Below, piece after piece: positions 62,012-64,000 of a stretch of 64,000 nt of DNA. Made by a program: the position numbers and the translations under genes. The stretch lies in NCBI RefSeq assembly GCF_900114265.1, contig NZ_FPKV01000006.1, positions 1 through 64,000 of the forward strand. The letters are read 5' to 3'. The notes under the pieces are model-generated. The model saw nothing but the letters and a program-made list of their open reading frames with translations, ran no database searches and was not told the DNA's origin. Within the stretch, counting starts at the first letter, position 1. Each line of letters opens with the position of its first letter. Origin of the DNA: Flaviramulus basaltis. Its GTDB lineage: Bacteria > Bacteroidota > Bacteroidia > Flavobacteriales > Flavobacteriaceae.

Positions 62012-64000
62012 ATGGCAGAAAAAACCGAAGAGGATAAAAGATTAGAAGAACATTATTCCGAAAAGAAAGATTGGTTGCATTGGGGATCTTATTTAAGTGA
62101 ACGTCAATGGGGAACAGTAAGGGAAGATTATAGTCCGTATGGAACAGCTTGGGATTATTTTACGCACGACCATTCTAGGAGTAGAACTTACCGATGGGGA
62201 GAAGATGGTATTGCAGGTATTTCAGATAGATACTGTAACATTTGTTTTGGTATAGCGCTTTGGAATGGAAAAGATCCTATTTTAAAAGAGCGTATGTTCG
62301 GTCTTACAGGTCCAGAGGGAAACCATGGTGAAGATGTAAAGGAGTTGTATTATTATTTGGAAAACACACCTTCTCATTCTTATATGAAACATTTGTACAA
62401 GTATCCTCAAAATGAATTTCCTTATAATCAATTAGTTGAAGAAAATAAACGACGCGGAAAGAACGATTTAGAATACGAACTTTTAGATACAGGAATATTT
62501 GACAACAATGAATATTTTGACGTTTTTACCGAATACGCAAAAGCCGACAACGAAGATATTCTCATAAAAATAACTATTGAAAATCGTTCTGATAAGAAAG
62601 CTAAACTTCACCTATTACCAACCTTATGGAGTCGTAATTTTTGGAGTTTTATGGATATGCCTGAAAAACCTATTTTAAAAAAACAGGTTAAAAATAATAA
62701 CACGTTTGTATCTATAAATCATGTATATGTAGGTAATTATAATTTCTATTTTGAAACGGCTTCTAAATTGCTTTTTACTGAAAATGAAACCAATACAGAG
62801 AAATTGTTTGGTACAGAAAATAATCATCCTTACAAAAAAGATTTATTTCATAAGGCAGTTATTGATGATGATTATGATTTAGCAACAGCTAAAAAAGAGG
62901 GAACAAAGTTTTCTCCATTGTATCAATTAGAATTAGAAGCTGGAGCATCAAAAGTCATTAAACTAAGACTGACAAATCAAACTCTAAAAACACCATTTAA
63001 TTCTGGGTTTGATGCTGTTTTTGAAAAACGTCAACAAGAAAGTGCTGACTTCTACAAAGAAATAACCAAACCGAAAACACCAGATTTAGCTGCCATACAA
63101 AAACAAGCACTGGCAGGTTTGTTGTGGTCTAAACTATATTATAATTACGACATAGAGAGTTGGTTAAAAGGTGATCCAAAAGAACCTAAACCACCTTTAG
63201 AACGTAGAAAAGGAAGAAATAGCTCATGGAAAACCCTCAGGAATCACGATATTATTTCTATGCCAGATGCATGGGAATATCCCTGGTATGCAGCTTGGGA
63301 TTTAAGTTTTCATTGTATTAGTTTAGCTTTAGTAGATTGTCAATTTGCTAAAGATCAGCTTATTCTTTTTACAAGGGAATGGTATATGGCACCAAACGGA
63401 CAAATTCCTGCTTACGAATGGAATTTTAGCGATGTAAATCCACCTGTGCAAGCGTGGGCAACAATGGAGCTATATAAAATAGAGAAAAAGAAAACGGGAA
63501 AAGGAGATATTAATTTTCTAAAACGCATGTTTAATAAGTTAGCCTTAAACTTTACATGGTGGGTTAACAGGTTAGACAGTAGTGAAAATAATGTTTTTGA
63601 AGGAGGATTTTTAGGTTTAGATAATATTGGAGTTTTTGATAGAAGTCATGGTATTCCAGGAGGCGGTATTTTGGAACAGGTAGATGGCACATCTTGGATG
63701 GCGCTTTTCTGTTTAGATATGCTAGAAATGAGTTTGGAGATAGCCATGGTTGATGATGCTTATGAAGATATGGCAACCAAATATTTTGGTCATTTTGTTT
63801 ATATAGCTGAAGCCTTAAATCAAATAAGTATAGAATATTCTGGTACTTGGGATGATAAAGACGGCTTTTTTTATGACAAGCTTATTTTTCCTACTGGAGA
63901 ATCTATACCTATTAAAGTGAAATCTATTGCAGGATTGTTATCAATAGCAGCAGTACTTTGTGTAAAAAAAGAAACATTAAAAAAATTACCAAAATTTGAA
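62012..64000 (+). CDS. GH63/MGH1-like glycosidase, partial (runs off the window end)
   Basis: An open frame from ATG 62012 continues without a stop to base 64000 (663 codons so far; relatives are near 880). The protein has no signal peptide, so it should be cytoplasmic. It starts with a charged segment and a beta domain (LHWGSYLSERQWGTVREDYSPYGTAWDYFTHDHSRSRTYRWGEDGIAGISD), then an (alpha/alpha)6-barrel-like region with FPDAWEYPWYAAWD-type text (here MPDAWEYPWYAAWDLSFH), GQIPAYEWNFSDVNPPVQAWA and GGFLGLDNIGVFDRS. This matches the MGH1-like/GH63 glucosidase group (mannosyl-oligosaccharide glucosidase relatives). It forms a pair with the upstream glucose-dehydrogenase-like SDR. The exact sugar linkage is unknown. 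Confidence 0.85.
   Translation, partial: MAEKTEEDKRLEEHYSEKKDWLHWGSYLSERQWGTVREDYSPYGTAWDYFTHDHSRSRTYRWGEDGIAGISDRYCNICFGIALWNGKDPILKERMFGLTGPEGNHGEDVKELYYYLENTPSHSYMKHLYKYPQNEFPYNQLVEENKRRGKNDLEYELLDTGIFDNNEYFDVFTEYAKADNEDILIKITIENRSDKKAKLHLLPTLWSRNFWSFMDMPEKPILKKQVKNNNTFVSINHVYVGNYNFYFETASKLLFTENETNTEKLFGTENNHPYKKDLFHKAVIDDDYDLATAKKEGTKFSPLYQLELEAGASKVIKLRLTNQTLKTPFNSGFDAVFEKRQQESADFYKEITKPKTPDLAAIQKQALAGLLWSKLYYNYDIESWLKGDPKEPKPPLERRKGRNSSWKTLRNHDIISMPDAWEYPWYAAWDLSFHCISLALVDCQFAKDQLILFTREWYMAPNGQIPAYEWNFSDVNPPVQAWATMELYKIEKKKTGKGDINFLKRMFNKLALNFTWWVNRLDSSENNVFEGGFLGLDNIGVFDRSHGIPGGGILEQVDGTSWMALFCLDMLEMSLEIAMVDDAYEDMATKYFGHFVYIAEALNQISIEYSGTWDDKDGFFYDKLIFPTGESIPIKVKSIAGLLSIAAVLCVKKETLKKLPKFE

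Overview
The window is about 64 kb of AT-rich DNA. It looks like chromosome from a member of the Flavobacteriaceae (Bacteroidetes). The signs are type IX secretion (T9SS) sorting domains, SprB/SprF gliding-adhesin genes, PorP/SprF barrels, Bacteroidetes-type promoters (TTTG-N19-TAnnTTTG), and signal peptides that almost always place Gln at the +1 position. The genus cannot be fixed from the sequence alone. I see no phage, IS element, tRNA or CRISPR array.

Layout. (1) 1-3.8 kb is the end of a polysaccharide-utilisation cluster: the tail of a probable SusE/F-like protein, a GH53 endo-beta-1,4-galactanase lipoprotein and a GH2 beta-galactosidase, which together would degrade beta-1,4-galactan. 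(2) 4.4-9.2 kb holds a large PAS/GAF sensor fused to a sigma-54 activator (AAA+ and HTH). It is followed by two CGGTATWCCG boxes, a good -24/-12 sigma-54 promoter, and two tandem small paralogous proteins, which looks like a self-contained sigma-54 circuit. (3) 9.3-11.4 kb holds a small ORF and a T9SS cargo protein. (4) 11.6-14.8 kb is a tight three-gene 4-hydroxyproline catabolic operon. (5) 15-49.8 kb is a surface-adhesin locus: two small secreted proteins, sprC- and sprD-like genes, a giant sprB-like adhesin and sprF, then a second sprB-like/sprF pair. (6) 49.9-64 kb is mostly housekeeping and miscellaneous: a glutaminyl cyclase, the SRP RNA, two short-chain dehydrogenases, two thioredoxin-fold lipoproteins (one without its CxxC), an ABC-F ATPase, a DUF2007 protein, a PAP2 phosphatase, pheT, and the start of a GH63/MGH1-like glycosidase.

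Main observations. The first giant adhesin would be 5837 residues long, but an in-frame TGA at 34708-34710 cuts it. That stop lies in the second copy of a 1722-bp tandem duplication whose two copies differ at only this one base (TCA to TGA). The cut would remove the T9SS sorting domain, so the shorter intact second sprB-like gene may be the working adhesin, or the stop may be a consensus error. The sigma-54 activator with its paired boxes, -24/-12 promoter and two uncharacterised target genes is the best candidate for an undescribed regulatory system. The glutaminyl cyclase fits with the +1 Gln of every signal-peptidase-I substrate recognised here.
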